64,000 nt of DNA from Deltaproteobacteria bacterium (GCA_020850995.1 JADZDP010000031.1:1-64000), one strand, 5' to 3'; counted from the first letter of the stretch, positions 8,669 through 18,040 are shown. The notes: generated from the letters alone by a model not told the origin. Translations and numbers: made by a program.

Positions 8669-9441
8669 ATCGCCTTGCGCTAATCGTTTCACTGCTCGTG
8701 ATCCAGGGCGCATGCAAGGGCCGCGACGCCGACGTGGGCAAGGTCCCCGTCGTCGAGCCCGAGCCACCGGCGCGCACCCTCGAGCGCCGCGCGCTCTTCG
8801 GCGATCTGCCGGTGGAGAACCGCTTCCAGGATCCGCTCATCACCTTCAGCGGCAGCGGGTGGTTCGCGTTCGGCTCGGGTTACTCGTGGCCCACGAGCTA
8901 CCGGCGCGTCGACCAGTCGAGCCCCACGGGCACGCCCACCTTGGTGCTGCCGGGCCCCGAGAACCGCAACGGTGTGACCGCCCTTGGCCAGCTCAAGACC
9001 GCGCGCGCGCCGCTGCACGTGGAGTCCTGGCTCGGGCGCGAGGAAGGCGGAGGCGACGACTTCAGCGACGTCGACGTCGCCGTGGTCGGGCTGTTCGCCA
9101 GCGGCCAGGAGGACGCGGTGTCGCTCGCCATCGACGAGGCCTCGCGCCAGGTGAAGAGCGGCGTGTCGTGGGTGCGCTTCACCGCCGATCTCGAAGAGGG
9201 GCCGGTGGGCTGGGCCTACTTCATGGCCGGCGACAACAACAACGAGACGCTCTTGCTCACCGGCGCCGTCGCTGTCGACGTCCCGGCGCAGGCGGGCGCT
9301 CTGCTGCGCTTCGCGCCGCGACGCGCGTCAACCGAGCGCGAGCGCGAGCTGGCGGCGCGCGCGCGCGAGCGCACGCAGGAGTTGGCGCTGGCGCCGCGCG
9401 CCCGGCCGACCCCTCCACAGCACCCTGCGTTCGGTCGGTAG
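8665..9441 (+). CDS. hypothetical lipoprotein, 258 aa
   Basis: Type II signal peptide MNRLALIVSLLVIQGAC with the lipidated Cys at residue 17. The mature part has no recognised domain. It is rich in beta-like stretches with Gly/Ser/Trp (SGSGWFAFGSGYSWP) and resembles a carbohydrate-binding-like jelly roll, ending in a Pro/Arg-rich tail (RARPTPPQHPAFGR). The ATG overlaps the stop of the S41-like peptidase gene, so the product is probably its partner or is anchored near its site of action. Confidence 0.65.
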   Translation: MNRLALIVSLLVIQGACKGRDADVGKVPVVEPEPPARTLERRALFGDLPVENRFQDPLITFSGSGWFAFGSGYSWPTSYRRVDQSSPTGTPTLVLPGPENRNGVTALGQLKTARAPLHVESWLGREEGGGDDFSDVDVAVVGLFASGQEDAVSLAIDEASRQVKSGVSWVRFTADLEEGPVGWAYFMAGDNNNETLLLTGAVAVDVPAQAGALLRFAPRRASTERERELAARARERTQELALAPRARPTPPQHPAFGR

Positions 9442-9449
9442 CGCCCCCG

Positions 9450-10517
9450 TCAGCGCCGCGGCAGCTCGCGCCACCACGGGCGAGCGGGACGCGCCGCGCC
9501 GCCAGCGACGTCGATGGGCTCGCCGAGCAGGGGCGTCCAGAGCGCAGCGCCATCGCTCTGGGCGCGCGTGAACAGGGTCTCGGCCGGCTCCTGCCACTCG
9601 TGCAGCGCGAGATCGAAGGTGCCCCAGTGCACGGGCAAGAGGGCCCGCGCGTTCGACTGCAGGAAGGCCTGGTACGCCGCGTCGGGGCCGAGGTGGATGT
9701 CGCCCCAGGCCGGGTGGTAGGCGCCGATCTCGAAGAGCACGACGTCGAAAGGGCCGAAGGAGGCGCCGATGTCGCCGTGCTCGGCGGTGGGCCCGGTGTC
9801 GCCCGAGGTGAACACGCGGTGGTGCGGCCCGAGCACGGCGAAGCCCGCCCACAGCGTGCGGTTCCGATCGAGCGGGCCGCGCCCGGAAAAGTGCTGCGCC
9901 GGCACGGCCACCACGTCGACAGCGCCGACCTTGGCGCCCTCGCCCCAGTCGAGCTCCTCGATGAGCTGCGGTGCCACGCCCAGGCGCTCGAGGTGGGCGC
10001 CGACGCCGAGCGTCGTGACGAAGCGCCCCGAGAAGCCCGGCAGCGCGCCCGACGCCAGCGCGCGCACGGTGGAGGCACAGAGGTGGTCATAGTGGTCGTG
10101 CGTCAAGAGCACGGCGTCGACGGGCGGCAGCTGCTCGAGCGGCACGGGCGGCGGATGGAAGCGCTTGGGCCCGACGAGCGTGAAGGGGCTGGCGCGCTCA
10201 CCCCACACCGGGTCGGTCAGCAGGCGCACGCCATCGATCTCGATGAGCACCGTCGAGTGCCCAAGCCAGGTGACGCGCAGCGCGCTCGGCGGCGTCGCCA
10301 GGACCTGGGCGCTGCTCGCGAACATGGGCAAGGGCGCGGCGGGGCTGCGGCCCTCGCGCTTGAACAGGAACTCGCCCATCACCGAGAGCCCGTTCTTCAG
10401 CTGTGGCGTGCGGGAGCGGTCGGTGTTGTGGAACACGCCGTCGCGGAAGCGGCGCGAGAGCGACACGCGCCGCTCGCGGGCGCTGCGAGCCTTGCTGGAG
10501 ACGCTCTCCGAGGTCAC
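9450..10517 (-). CDS. MBL-fold metallohydrolase, UlaG / NAPE-PLD-like
   Basis: A metallo-beta-lactamase-fold hydrolase of 355 aa with the dinuclear zinc motif LLTHDHYDHL, later ligands in VPAQHFSGRG and FTSGDTGPTAEH, and a terminal His in LLPVHWGTFDLALHEW. The opening RVTWLGHSTVLIEIDGVRLLTDPVW and the length fit the bacterial UlaG/NAPE-PLD-like group, whose members hydrolyse phosphodiester or lactone bonds. The substrate cannot be read from sequence. The GTG at 10517, preceded by GAGG, was chosen because the family's N-terminal region (RFRDGVFHN) begins about 25 residues later. Upstream extension of the frame runs into the neighbouring gene's terminator. Confidence 0.82.
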   Translation of the reverse strand: MTSESVSSKARSARERRVSLSRRFRDGVFHNTDRSRTPQLKNGLSVMGEFLFKREGRSPAAPLPMFASSAQVLATPPSALRVTWLGHSTVLIEIDGVRLLTDPVWGERASPFTLVGPKRFHPPPVPLEQLPPVDAVLLTHDHYDHLCASTVRALASGALPGFSGRFVTTLGVGAHLERLGVAPQLIEELDWGEGAKVGAVDVVAVPAQHFSGRGPLDRNRTLWAGFAVLGPHHRVFTSGDTGPTAEHGDIGASFGPFDVVLFEIGAYHPAWGDIHLGPDAAYQAFLQSNARALLPVHWGTFDLALHEWQEPAETLFTRAQSDGAALWTPLLGEPIDVAGGAARPARPWWRELPRR

Positions 10518-10562
10518 GCCCTCGATGATAGCGACTCGCGACGCGGCGCAAAGCGGTGGCCC

Positions 10563-10590
10563 AAAAAAAGAAGGCGCCCCGATGGGCGCC
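10563..10590 (-). terminator. rho-independent terminator of the 10618-10929 gene
   Basis: Read on the minus strand there is a 7-bp GC stem (GGCGCCC/GGGCGCC) with a 4-nt loop, followed by TTC and seven T. It starts 28 bp after the stop of the short lipoprotein gene and just before the GTG of the MBL hydrolase, insulating the two genes. Confidence 0.85.
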
Positions 10591-10617
10591 CTCCTCATGC
10601 TCCAAAGGAGCGAACGA

Positions 10618-10929
<312 letters not shown>

Positions 10930-10996
10930 GGCTTCCTCTTTCAGTCTTGAAATGGTGGGAGGGGGCGGCATGCCCCCTCCCGAGCGGGCAGCGCGA

Positions 10997-11419
10997 TCAC
11001 TTCTTGGCGGGGTGCTCCGGAGCGGCCGGCGCGGCGAGGCCGGCGCGCTTGGTCTCCTTGTCCTTGAGGCGCGTGACCACCGCGGTCAGCTCGGCGTTGT
11101 TGGTGGCAGTCGCGATCTGCTCGAGGCGCTCGATGGCGCCGAGGTTCTTCGCGTGGGTCTGCTTCTCTTCCTCGGCGGCCTTGGCGACGGCCTCGGCGTC
11201 GGCCTTGACTTCGGCGCGCTTGGTCTCGACCTTCTTCTCGGCCTTCTCGACCTTGGCCTCGACCTTGGCGGCGGCCTTCTCCTTGGCCTCCTCGATGGCC
11301 TTCTTCTTGGCCTCTTCCTTGGCCTTCTTGAGGGCTTCCTTCTTGGCGTCATCGGCGAACGCGACCGTCGCGGGGACGAGCGCGAGGGACGCAGCGATCA
11401 GCAGGCTCTGGATCTTCAT
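10997..11419 (-). CDS. exported Lys/Ala/Glu-rich coiled-coil protein, 140 aa
   Basis: A signal peptide (MKIQSLLIAASLALVPATVAFA) is probably cut after AFA. The mature protein is almost entirely charged helix with Lys/Glu/Ala repeats (KKEALKKAKEEAKKKAIEEA), predicted coiled coil, ending in an Ala/Pro-rich tail. AAGGAG precedes the ATG at 11419. It lies directly upstream of the small lipoprotein on the same strand with a similar composition, so the two may form a periplasmic pair. Family not recognised. Confidence 0.7.
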   Translation of the reverse strand: MKIQSLLIAASLALVPATVAFADDAKKEALKKAKEEAKKKAIEEAKEKAAAKVEAKVEKAEKKVETKRAEVKADAEAVAKAAEEEKQTHAKNLGAIERLEQIATATNNAELTAVVTRLKDKETKRAGLAAPAAPEHPAKK

Positions 11420-11736
11420 TGTGGCTCCTTGGGTCACGCGGTCAGTCTCGCTGCCCGGTCGACGTGGCGGTGTCGAGACTCGACGTCGCGCACCGACCGA
11501 GCAGACATGGGATCACGCCGGACCGGAACGCTCTCACCGAAGCTCGAACGGTGTCAACAGCACGAGCGGCGGACAGGGAGCGACCGACGTGGGTCATGGT
11601 CACGAGGCTAACGAGCGTGCGTCGTCGGCGGGGTTCGAGATCGCGCCGTTTACCAACACCTTACGGCGGGGCGCTTTACCAAACCGTTACCCGAGGCCAA
11701 GCGACCTGCGCCGTGGTAGAGCTGAGGGCCAGCGAC
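11420..11736. other. intergenic stretch between the exported-protein gene and tRNA-Leu, 317 bp
   Basis: No credible coding frame was found. The stretch should hold the promoter of the leftward exported-protein gene and of the rightward tRNA/tig unit. Its only clear structure is the imperfect direct repeat at 11649-11690, close to the tRNA. Confidence 0.5.
11649..11690 (+). repeat. pair of 16-bp direct repeats upstream of tRNA-Leu
   Basis: TTTACCAACACCTTAC (11649-11664) and TTTACCAAACCGTTAC (11675-11690) match at 13 of 16 positions and start 26 bp apart, about two and a half helical turns. They are AT-richer than the surroundings and end 46 bp before the tRNA. They could be tandem regulator sites or part of the tRNA promoter region. 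Confidence 0.4.
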
Positions 11737-11818
11737 GCAAGCGTGGCGGAATTGGCAGACGCGCGGGATTTAGATTCCCGTGGGGCAACCCGTGGGGGTT
11801 CGATTCCCCCCGCTTGCA
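11737..11818 (+). tRNA. tRNA-Leu(UAG)
   Basis: Class II tRNA. The acceptor stem is GCAAGCG/CGCTTGC with discriminator A, and the D-arm is of the GGCGGAATTGGCAGACGC type. The anticodon stem CGGGA/TCCCG encloses the loop TTTAGAT, giving anticodon TAG. There is a long variable arm (about TGGGGCAACCCGTG) and a T-arm GGGGG-TTCGATT-CCCCC. The CCA end is not encoded. It lies 97 bp upstream of the trigger factor gene on the same strand. Confidence 0.97.
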
Positions 11819-11914
11819 CACCTCCCCTCCCGCCCTGGCCCGGGCGGCGCTCCGGGCGTTGACCGCCGCGAACCGTCCTGGGATGCGGGTACTTTCTCTT
11901 TTGTCGAGGCGCGC

Positions 11915-13234
11915 ATGGCACTGCAGATCCGCAGCGAGATGAAGCAGCTTTCCGCGGTGGAGCGCGAGCTCTCCGTCGTGGTGCCCGGCACCGAGATCGC
12001 CAAGGAGCTCGACCGCGCGTACCGCGAGCTCTCGCAGAAGGTGCGGCTCAAGGGCTTCCGCCAGGGCAAGGTGCCGCGCTACGTGCTCGAGCAGTACTAC
12101 AAGGCCGACACCGAGCAGCGCGTGCTCGAGCACGTCGTGGGCGCCAGCTTCCGCGAGGCAGTGAAGACCCACGCCATCGAGCCGGTGGCGAACCCGCAGA
12201 TCAAGACTGCCGGCGAGCTCATCCCGGGCATGGACTTCTCGTACTCGGCCAAGGTCGAGGTCAAGCCCGTCGTCGACATCAAGCAATTCGCCGGCTTCGA
12301 GCTCAAGCGCACGCGCTACCAGGTCACCGACGGCGACATCGACAAGGAGCTCGACTCACTGCGCGAGCGCCACGCCAAGGTGGTGGCCGTGGAGGGGCGC
12401 AGCACCGCGCAGCAGGGCGACCTGGTGGAGACCAACTGGTCTGGCGAGGTCGACGGCGAGCACGCCAAGGGCCTGAGCGGCCTTTCGTACATCGTGGAGG
12501 TCGGCGCCGGCAGCTTCCCCTTCAAAGAGGCGGAGCAGGCGCTGGTGGGCAAGGGCGTCGACGAGTCCTTCTCCGTCGACGTCAAGGTGCCCGACGATTA
12601 CCGGCAGGAGCCGCTGCGCGGCAAGACCGCCAAGCTCAGCTTCAAGGTGCTCGGCCTCAAGCAAAAGACCCTGCCTGCGCTCGACGACGAGTTCGCCAAG
12701 GACCTGTCGGACGAGGTGGAGTCGCTCGATCAGCTGCGAGCCAAGATCCGCACCGACATGGAGGCCATGGCCAAGTCGCGCACCGACGTGGAGACGCGCA
12801 ACGTGGTCGTCGAGGCGCTCATCGAGAAGAACCCCTTCGACCTGCCGCAGGCGCTGGTGGACCGCGCGGCCGAGCAGATCGCCGCCGAGAAGCTCAACCG
12901 CTTGCCGCAACAGCAGGCCGAGATGGTGTGGCAGGCGCGCGGCGTGCAGCTCAAGGAAGACGCCCGCCCAGCGGCCGTCAAGCAGGTGCGCATGAGCCTG
13001 ATCCTCGAGGAGCTGGTCAAGCGCGAGAAGATCGAGGTGTCGGACGCCGAGATCGACGAGCACATCGAGAAGATCGCGGCCGAGCTCGGCTCCAGCGTGA
13101 AGAACGTCAAGAACGTCTACAAGAAGGGCCGCCGCCTCGACGAGCTGCGCTTCCAGCTCGCCACCGCGCGCATGCTCGATCGCGTCATCGAGCAGGCGAA
13201 GTTCGAGGACACGGTCAAGCCCGCCCTCGGGTAG
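11915..13234 (+). CDS. tig: trigger factor (ribosome-bound chaperone, prolyl isomerase)
   Basis: Chaperone that binds at the ribosome exit tunnel and folds nascent chains. The product is 439 aa, normal for the family. The N-terminal ribosome-binding domain carries the signature KGFRQGKVPRYVLEQYY, matching the GFRxGKxP loop that docks on L23. A PPIase (FKBP-like) domain occupies about residues 150-245, with QQGDLVETNWSGEVDG and FPFKEAEQALVGKG. The helical C-terminal arms follow. GAGG lies 5 nt before ATG 11915. Trigger factor usually neighbours clpP-clpX; here a clpP is 14 kb away. The next gene starts 4 nt after the stop. Confidence 0.96.
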   Translation: MALQIRSEMKQLSAVERELSVVVPGTEIAKELDRAYRELSQKVRLKGFRQGKVPRYVLEQYYKADTEQRVLEHVVGASFREAVKTHAIEPVANPQIKTAGELIPGMDFSYSAKVEVKPVVDIKQFAGFELKRTRYQVTDGDIDKELDSLRERHAKVVAVEGRSTAQQGDLVETNWSGEVDGEHAKGLSGLSYIVEVGAGSFPFKEAEQALVGKGVDESFSVDVKVPDDYRQEPLRGKTAKLSFKVLGLKQKTLPALDDEFAKDLSDEVESLDQLRAKIRTDMEAMAKSRTDVETRNVVVEALIEKNPFDLPQALVDRAAEQIAAEKLNRLPQQQAEMVWQARGVQLKEDARPAAVKQVRMSLILEELVKREKIEVSDAEIDEHIEKIAAELGSSVKNVKNVYKKGRRLDELRFQLATARMLDRVIEQAKFEDTVKPALG

Positions 13235-13238
13235 CCGC

Positions 13239-13964
13239 GTGACGGCGCCGCGGGTCACCCGCTGCAGCACCTGGCTGCGCCTGCGCATGCGCGGGCTGCG
13301 CTTCGGCGAGATCGCGCGCGCCGTGGGGCCGTGGGTGGGCGCGCTCGGCTGGGCGCTCTCGCGCGTGCTCGAGCTCAAGAGCAACGACCTGTTGCCCCTC
13401 GAGGTGACGCTCATCGAGCCCGTCGCCGGCGAGCCGCAGGTGGGGCGCGAGATCGAGCGCCTCGGCTTTGCCAAGCTCGCGGCCTTCGCCTTGCCCGAGT
13501 TCACCGGCGACAACGCGACGCACGTCTACCTCGACCACGCCGGCACCACCTTGGCCGAGGCGGTGTGGCTCAAGACCCCGGGCGGCGAGCGCAGCACGGT
13601 GGCCTTCTCGTCGATGGTCGAGGGCGGCCCGTTGACCAGGCTACGCACGGTGGAGGCGTGGCGCGACGCGCCGCTCGATCCGCCGCCTGGCTGGCAGGTG
13701 CGCGCCCAGGGCGGCGCGCTCACCGAGCGCGCCGCCGGGCATCGCGCAGCCTTGGCGGCGCTCGCGGGCGCGCCCGTGCGCCTCGAGCCCGCGTCGCTGC
13801 TCGACTACCTGCACGCGAGCCACCTCGAGGCGACGCGCCATGCGCAGGCGCGCGGCGCGTACGAGGTGGCGGAGCCGGAGCTGGTGGAGGCGCTGTTCGC
13901 GGCAAAGGGCTTGGTGCGGGAAGGGGACGCCGGGGCGCCGCAGGTCGTGGCCGAGGTGCCGTAA
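13239..13964 (+). CDS. hypothetical protein downstream of tig, 241 aa
   Basis: Not recognised. It is a soluble protein with no signal peptide or membrane helix. The N-terminal third contains RMRGLRFGEIARAVGPWVG and a helical segment. The middle is beta-like (NATHVYLDHAGTTLAEAVWL) and the C-terminus is helical and Ala-rich. The GTG start is 4 nt after the trigger factor stop, so translation is probably coupled. It converges on the lipoprotein gene at 14038. Confidence 0.6.
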   Translation: MTAPRVTRCSTWLRLRMRGLRFGEIARAVGPWVGALGWALSRVLELKSNDLLPLEVTLIEPVAGEPQVGREIERLGFAKLAAFALPEFTGDNATHVYLDHAGTTLAEAVWLKTPGGERSTVAFSSMVEGGPLTRLRTVEAWRDAPLDPPPGWQVRAQGGALTERAAGHRAALAALAGAPVRLEPASLLDYLHASHLEATRHAQARGAYEVAEPELVEALFAAKGLVREGDAGAPQVVAEVP

Positions 13965-14037
13965 AGGCGCCCACGCCGCCGCACGAAGGGCACGGGGCGC
14001 AGCACCCCGAGGCGCCAGCGCAGTCACTGCGACGAGG

Positions 14038-15870
14038 TCACAGCTCGAACATCAACTGCCGCAACACCTGCTCGAGCGTGGCGTTCACGCCCGGCTCCTG
14101 GTGAAACGAGGTGTACACCACCCTGCCCTGGCCCACCGTAACGCCCACGGTGTGCGGGACGTTCGTCAGGGTCTGCCCCGTCCACAGCGGCGCGTTGCCG
14201 CGGATGTACACGCGCACACCCGACGCGACGCTCTCCATGACGGCGAAGCCATACGGGTAGGCGATGGACACGTTGGTGGTGCCGAGCGCGCTCGCCAGGA
14301 TCGGGTCGCTGACCACCGCCGGCAGCGCGTCGGCGGGCTCGCCCTGCACGGCGTCTTGCCACACGGTGTCGTCGCCGGCGAAGTTGATGGAGCTCGGGAA
14401 TGCTGCCTCAATCAGATCGTAGCTGAGGTCGCTCGCATAGACGCCGCCGCCCTGGGTGACGAACTGCTGCAGGTTCGCGATGGCCGTGGGGGAGGTGAGC
14501 GCGTCCTCGAGGTCGGCGCCGCAATTGATGAACACGATGTCGAATGACGAGAGCGTCGCGTAGCTCTCGAGGAGCGTCGTCACCCACGAGGTGCCCGTGA
14601 CATAGCCGGCGTAGGTGGTGATGGTGCTCGGGTCGATGCCGACGTCATGCAGGACGGTGCCCACGTCGTCCCACTCGCCCGTGACCACCGCGATGCGCAC
14701 GCCCGCCAGGCTCACCTCGCAGTCCTCCTCGGGGATGACCAGGGTGCCGTTGGCCGGCACCACCACGCCGATGGTCGCGGAGTAGCTGCCCTTCTCGACG
14801 TGCAGCGTCTGTGGCCCGCTAGGCGCTCCTTGGAGCACGAAGTGGCCGCCGGCATCGGTGGTGGTCTGCGCGCGCGTGCCGTCGGGGCGCACGATGTAGA
14901 CCGTGGCGTCAGCGAGACCGGTGCTGCCGTCGGGCGCGCACAGGGTGCCCTCCACCGCGCCCTCGGTGTCGCCGCCGTCGCCGCCGCACGCGAGCCCACC
15001 GAGCGCGTCGTTCGGCACCACGGTGTCGCGCCCTGCGACCACAGTGACGACGAAGCTCTCGTGCAGGTCCGGTGCTCGCACCACCTCCACCTCGGCCGGC
15101 CCCGGCGCGAGCGCGTTCAGGAAGAAGGCACCGTCGGTGTCGGTGAGATCCTCTCGCAGGTCACCGGCGGCGTCGGTGGCGCTCACCCATGCTCCCATGA
15201 GCGCAGCGCCGTCGTCGCACAGCGCACCCGAGAGCGTGCCGGCGTTGCCGTTGGTGCTGGTGCAATCGTCGCTCAAATCGAGCGACGTGACCTCGCCGGC
15301 CACCACCTCTACCAGGAAGCTGCGCTGGAATCCCTCGCCTTGCACGCTGAGGAGCTGATCGCCGGCCGGCAGGCTGGCGAACGCGAAGCGCCCCTGCTCG
15401 TCGGTGGTGGTGATGGCGAGCTCGCCATTGGCGAGCTGCACGGTGACCTCTGCTTGCGTGACCAGCGCGCCCGTGTGGCGATTGCAGATGCGGCCCTCGA
15501 TGCCGCCCACGCCGCCCACGCCGGGCAGTTCGCGGCACGCCGGATCCACCAGCACCGCGGTCTCGCGCGCGACGATCTCGACGTCGAGCTCGCGCAGCTC
15601 GGCGCCCACGCTCGCGCGCACCACGGCGGCGCCGGGCACCAAACCGTGCACGACGAAGCCACCCTCGCCGTCCGTCACAAGCTCGCGTCGCGCGCCGTCC
15701 GCCGCTGCGACCACCACCTCGACCCCGGGCACACCGGTGCCGCGCTCGCCGTCGCAGATACGACCGGTGACGCCACCCCGCACCGCGTCGAGCGCCTCGT
15801 CGCATTGGCAGGCGGCGAGCTGCGACAGCACCATGAGTGTTGCCGTGCCGATGCCTCGTACGCCGCGCAT
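14038..15870 (-). CDS. lipoprotein with four carboxypeptidase-regulatory-like repeats and a ThuA/GATase-like domain
   Basis: Lipobox QLAAC followed by a Cys-rich start. Four consecutive beta-sandwich repeats of about 80-95 residues follow, each opening with a Gly-x-(I/L)-Cys pattern (GRICDGERG, GRICNRHTG, GALCDDGAA, GTLCAPDGS). Each has the VxVxxADGxxRxxxTDxxGxFxxxxLxPG core of carboxypeptidase regulatory or Cna-B-like folds. The last 230 or so residues (VRIAVVTGEWDD...FDIVFINCGAD...FVTQGGGVYASDLSYD) resemble the ThuA-like/type 1 glutamine amidotransferase fold. The start (ATG 15870) follows GGAGGTAG. It is likely a surface adhesion or scaffold protein; the ligand is unknown. Confidence 0.75.
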   Translation of the reverse strand: MRGVRGIGTATLMVLSQLAACQCDEALDAVRGGVTGRICDGERGTGVPGVEVVVAAADGARRELVTDGEGGFVVHGLVPGAAVVRASVGAELRELDVEIVARETAVLVDPACRELPGVGGVGGIEGRICNRHTGALVTQAEVTVQLANGELAITTTDEQGRFAFASLPAGDQLLSVQGEGFQRSFLVEVVAGEVTSLDLSDDCTSTNGNAGTLSGALCDDGAALMGAWVSATDAAGDLREDLTDTDGAFFLNALAPGPAEVEVVRAPDLHESFVVTVVAGRDTVVPNDALGGLACGGDGGDTEGAVEGTLCAPDGSTGLADATVYIVRPDGTRAQTTTDAGGHFVLQGAPSGPQTLHVEKGSYSATIGVVVPANGTLVIPEEDCEVSLAGVRIAVVTGEWDDVGTVLHDVGIDPSTITTYAGYVTGTSWVTTLLESYATLSSFDIVFINCGADLEDALTSPTAIANLQQFVTQGGGVYASDLSYDLIEAAFPSSINFAGDDTVWQDAVQGEPADALPAVVSDPILASALGTTNVSIAYPYGFAVMESVASGVRVYIRGNAPLWTGQTLTNVPHTVGVTVGQGRVVYTSFHQEPGVNATLEQVLRQLMFEL

Positions 15871-16006
15871 GACGCTACCTCCGCAGGTCGTTGCCTCCTG
15901 GTTGTCGGTTCCGCGTGACGCAGGTCGCGGATCGCGCGGGCCTCTACGCACGGCGACCGATGACGGCGACGCCTCCCTACGACAAGGGCACGACGGCCGA
16001 TGCGCC

Positions 16007-17887
16007 CTACTCCACCACGTCCACCATCGTCGTCGGCAGCACCACGGCCCCGCCCTGGCTCACGCTCACCTCGTGCACCAGGAAGGGCAGCTCCGGATCG
16101 TCGATATTGACGCGCACCGACCAGGTGGCCACCACGTCGCCGCGCGTGGCCACCAGGGCGTCGTTCCAGTTGTGGTGCGTGTTCGTGTAGGCGAGCTCGT
16201 CGAGCCCGTCGACGAACACGATGCGATCGGCCAGCTCCACCGTCAGCGCGATGGGCGCGTAGAGCGCGCTCTCGCCCACGCCCTGCCCGCCCCAGCGCCG
16301 CGTCAACCACACGCGCACGCTCTGGTCCGCGCTTGCGAAGCGCGTCGTTTCGTCGGGTTGGGGCGCGATGCCGTCGAGGCGCGCCGGCGTGGCCAGCATC
16401 GAGGTCTGGTGCGGGCCGCCGCCGTCGTCGACGTCCAGGCGCAGCGAGGTGCGGCCGCCGAATTCCGACACCGTGACCGTGTCGCCGCCCACGGTGAAGC
16501 GCCAAGCCACGTGACCATCCACCGTGGTCTGCGTCATCGCGCTGATGGGCTCGCCGAGGGGCTCGATGTCGTCGAACCACAACACCGGCCACACGCGCTG
16601 CAGCTCGAAGCCCGGCGCCGCGGCGCGCGGGCAGATGCCGAGCTGCAGCACCGCCTGGTCCCAGCCGAGCACGCCGATGGCCTCCACCTCGCCCGTGGGG
16701 CAGTCCATGGCGAAGGCGCGGCCGAGCGAGGTCGAGTCGACGCGCACGAGGCTGCCGGCCTGGTAGGTCGTGGTGGTCTCGGCGCCGGTGTCGAGGGCGC
16801 GCTCCACGATGTCGAACGAGGCCGGCGGATCGTAGCCGTTGACGCCCGTGAGGCGCACCTGGCGCACCGTCGTGCCCTGCTCGGCCCCCAGCGGCGAGAA
16901 GTACAAGGCCCACGCGGCGGCGTCGCGATCGAAGTCGACCACGCTCTCTTCGAACCAGTTGTGGTGCTGCGCGGCGTACACGTGGGGCCAGAAGCCGGTA
17001 GCGCGCGCGAACACCCAGGGACGATCGCTCTGCGCCACCACCGTGCTGCGCCAGTACACCGGGTAGCTGCCGGCCATCGCGTCGGCGGTGTCGATGTGGC
17101 GAATGATCACGGCCCGCTTGCTGCCCGCGTCGCCGGTGAGCACCTCTACCGCGGGGTAGAGGTCGAGCCAGCCGGTGTCGACGGGCTCGCAGGGTTCGAG
17201 GTAGGCCGACACGGCAGCGCTCTCGTCCTCGAAGCCAAAGGAGATCTCCCAGCTCTCGCCGTAGACCAGCTCGGGGTTGGTGCCGCTCTCGTCGCGCGAC
17301 ACGCCGATCTGCTCGACGATGGCGCCGGCGGAGCCGAGCGGGAAGCGCACGGTGGCGCGCAGCACGTCCATCGACGTGTAGTGGTCGATGCCCCAGGCGT
17401 CGACGACGGCGTCGCCGGAGCACACGCTGGTGAGCGTACGATCGGCGCCGAAGGGGCTGCGCTCGAGGTACACGCCCTCGAGGGCGGCCTCGGCGAGCTG
17501 CTGCTGTCCGAAGCCCGGGCGCTCCTGGGCGGGGATGCGCACCCGCGTCTTGGCCGCCTGCTCGTCGGCGCGCGGGGCGCCCTCGCGCCAGGCGTTGCAC
17601 AAGAGCAGGTCGTCGTCCCAGCGGATCGCGAGGTCCTCGAAGCGTGTGCCGACGAGCGAGGTGTCGCCGGGGCTCACGGGCGGGTCGCGCGGCGGGCACT
17701 CGGGGGGAGGCGGCGGAGGAGGAGGCTCACCTTCGCCTTCGCCCTCACCTTCCCCTTCTCCCTCGCCTTCCCCTTCTCCCTCGCCCTCACCTTCCCCCTC
17801 GCCTTCTCCTTCGGCGGGAGGACACGCCGCGCCGAAGGACACGGTGACGAGCGCGGCGACAAGGAGAGTGAGGTGGTGGCGCGACAT
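16007..17887 (-). CDS. large lipoprotein with Gly-Glu linker, 626 aa
   Basis: Signal peptide ending SFGAAC with lipid Cys22. A 29-residue Glu-Gly tract (26-54) and eight prolines (55-62) follow, then an ectodomain of about 560 residues of mixed beta character with many Trp, Asp and Tyr. The ectodomain family was not recognised. Conspicuous parts are HYTSMDVLRATVRFPLG, YPVYWRSTVV and a C-terminal DRIVFVDGLDELAYTNTHHN. It lies 136 bp downstream of the divided lipoprotein gene at 15870 on the same strand and may be co-expressed. Most likely it is surface-exposed, held away from the outer membrane by the charged spacer. Confidence 0.75.
   Translation of the reverse strand: MSRHHLTLLVAALVTVSFGAACPPAEGEGEGEGEGEGEGEGEGEGEGEGEGEGEPPPPPPPPECPPRDPPVSPGDTSLVGTRFEDLAIRWDDDLLLCNAWREGAPRADEQAAKTRVRIPAQERPGFGQQQLAEAALEGVYLERSPFGADRTLTSVCSGDAVVDAWGIDHYTSMDVLRATVRFPLGSAGAIVEQIGVSRDESGTNPELVYGESWEISFGFEDESAAVSAYLEPCEPVDTGWLDLYPAVEVLTGDAGSKRAVIIRHIDTADAMAGSYPVYWRSTVVAQSDRPWVFARATGFWPHVYAAQHHNWFEESVVDFDRDAAAWALYFSPLGAEQGTTVRQVRLTGVNGYDPPASFDIVERALDTGAETTTTYQAGSLVRVDSTSLGRAFAMDCPTGEVEAIGVLGWDQAVLQLGICPRAAAPGFELQRVWPVLWFDDIEPLGEPISAMTQTTVDGHVAWRFTVGGDTVTVSEFGGRTSLRLDVDDGGGPHQTSMLATPARLDGIAPQPDETTRFASADQSVRVWLTRRWGGQGVGESALYAPIALTVELADRIVFVDGLDELAYTNTHHNWNDALVATRGDVVATWSVRVNIDDPELPFLVHEVSVSQGGAVVLPTTMVDVVE
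17726..17812 (-). repeat. (Glu-Gly)n coding tract in the 16007-17887 lipoprotein
   Basis: Near-perfect 6-bp units (GAGGGC/GAAGGT variants) encode E(GE)14 directly after the lipid anchor. The third positions vary, which suggests selection for the protein repeat and not recent slippage alone. Confidence 0.9.
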
Positions 17888-18040
17888 GGAAGGCTCCTGC
17901 GGATGTCCAAAGCACCCCGCGTGCCTGCAAAGGTAGCGCCCGGACGCGCCCTTTCCAGCGCCGACGACGGAATTTCGTCGCCATGCGTGCTCGCGATCGC
18001 AAGAGCGCTGCGCGCACCTCGCAGGAGGACGGGGCGCGCC

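Noticed and set aside
5375..8767. A 1130-codon open frame on the minus strand across the voltage-sensor and S41-protease genes
   Set aside because: Its product is Arg/Ala/Gly-rich low-complexity text with no family motif. It is the antisense shadow of well-supported genes in GC-rich DNA.
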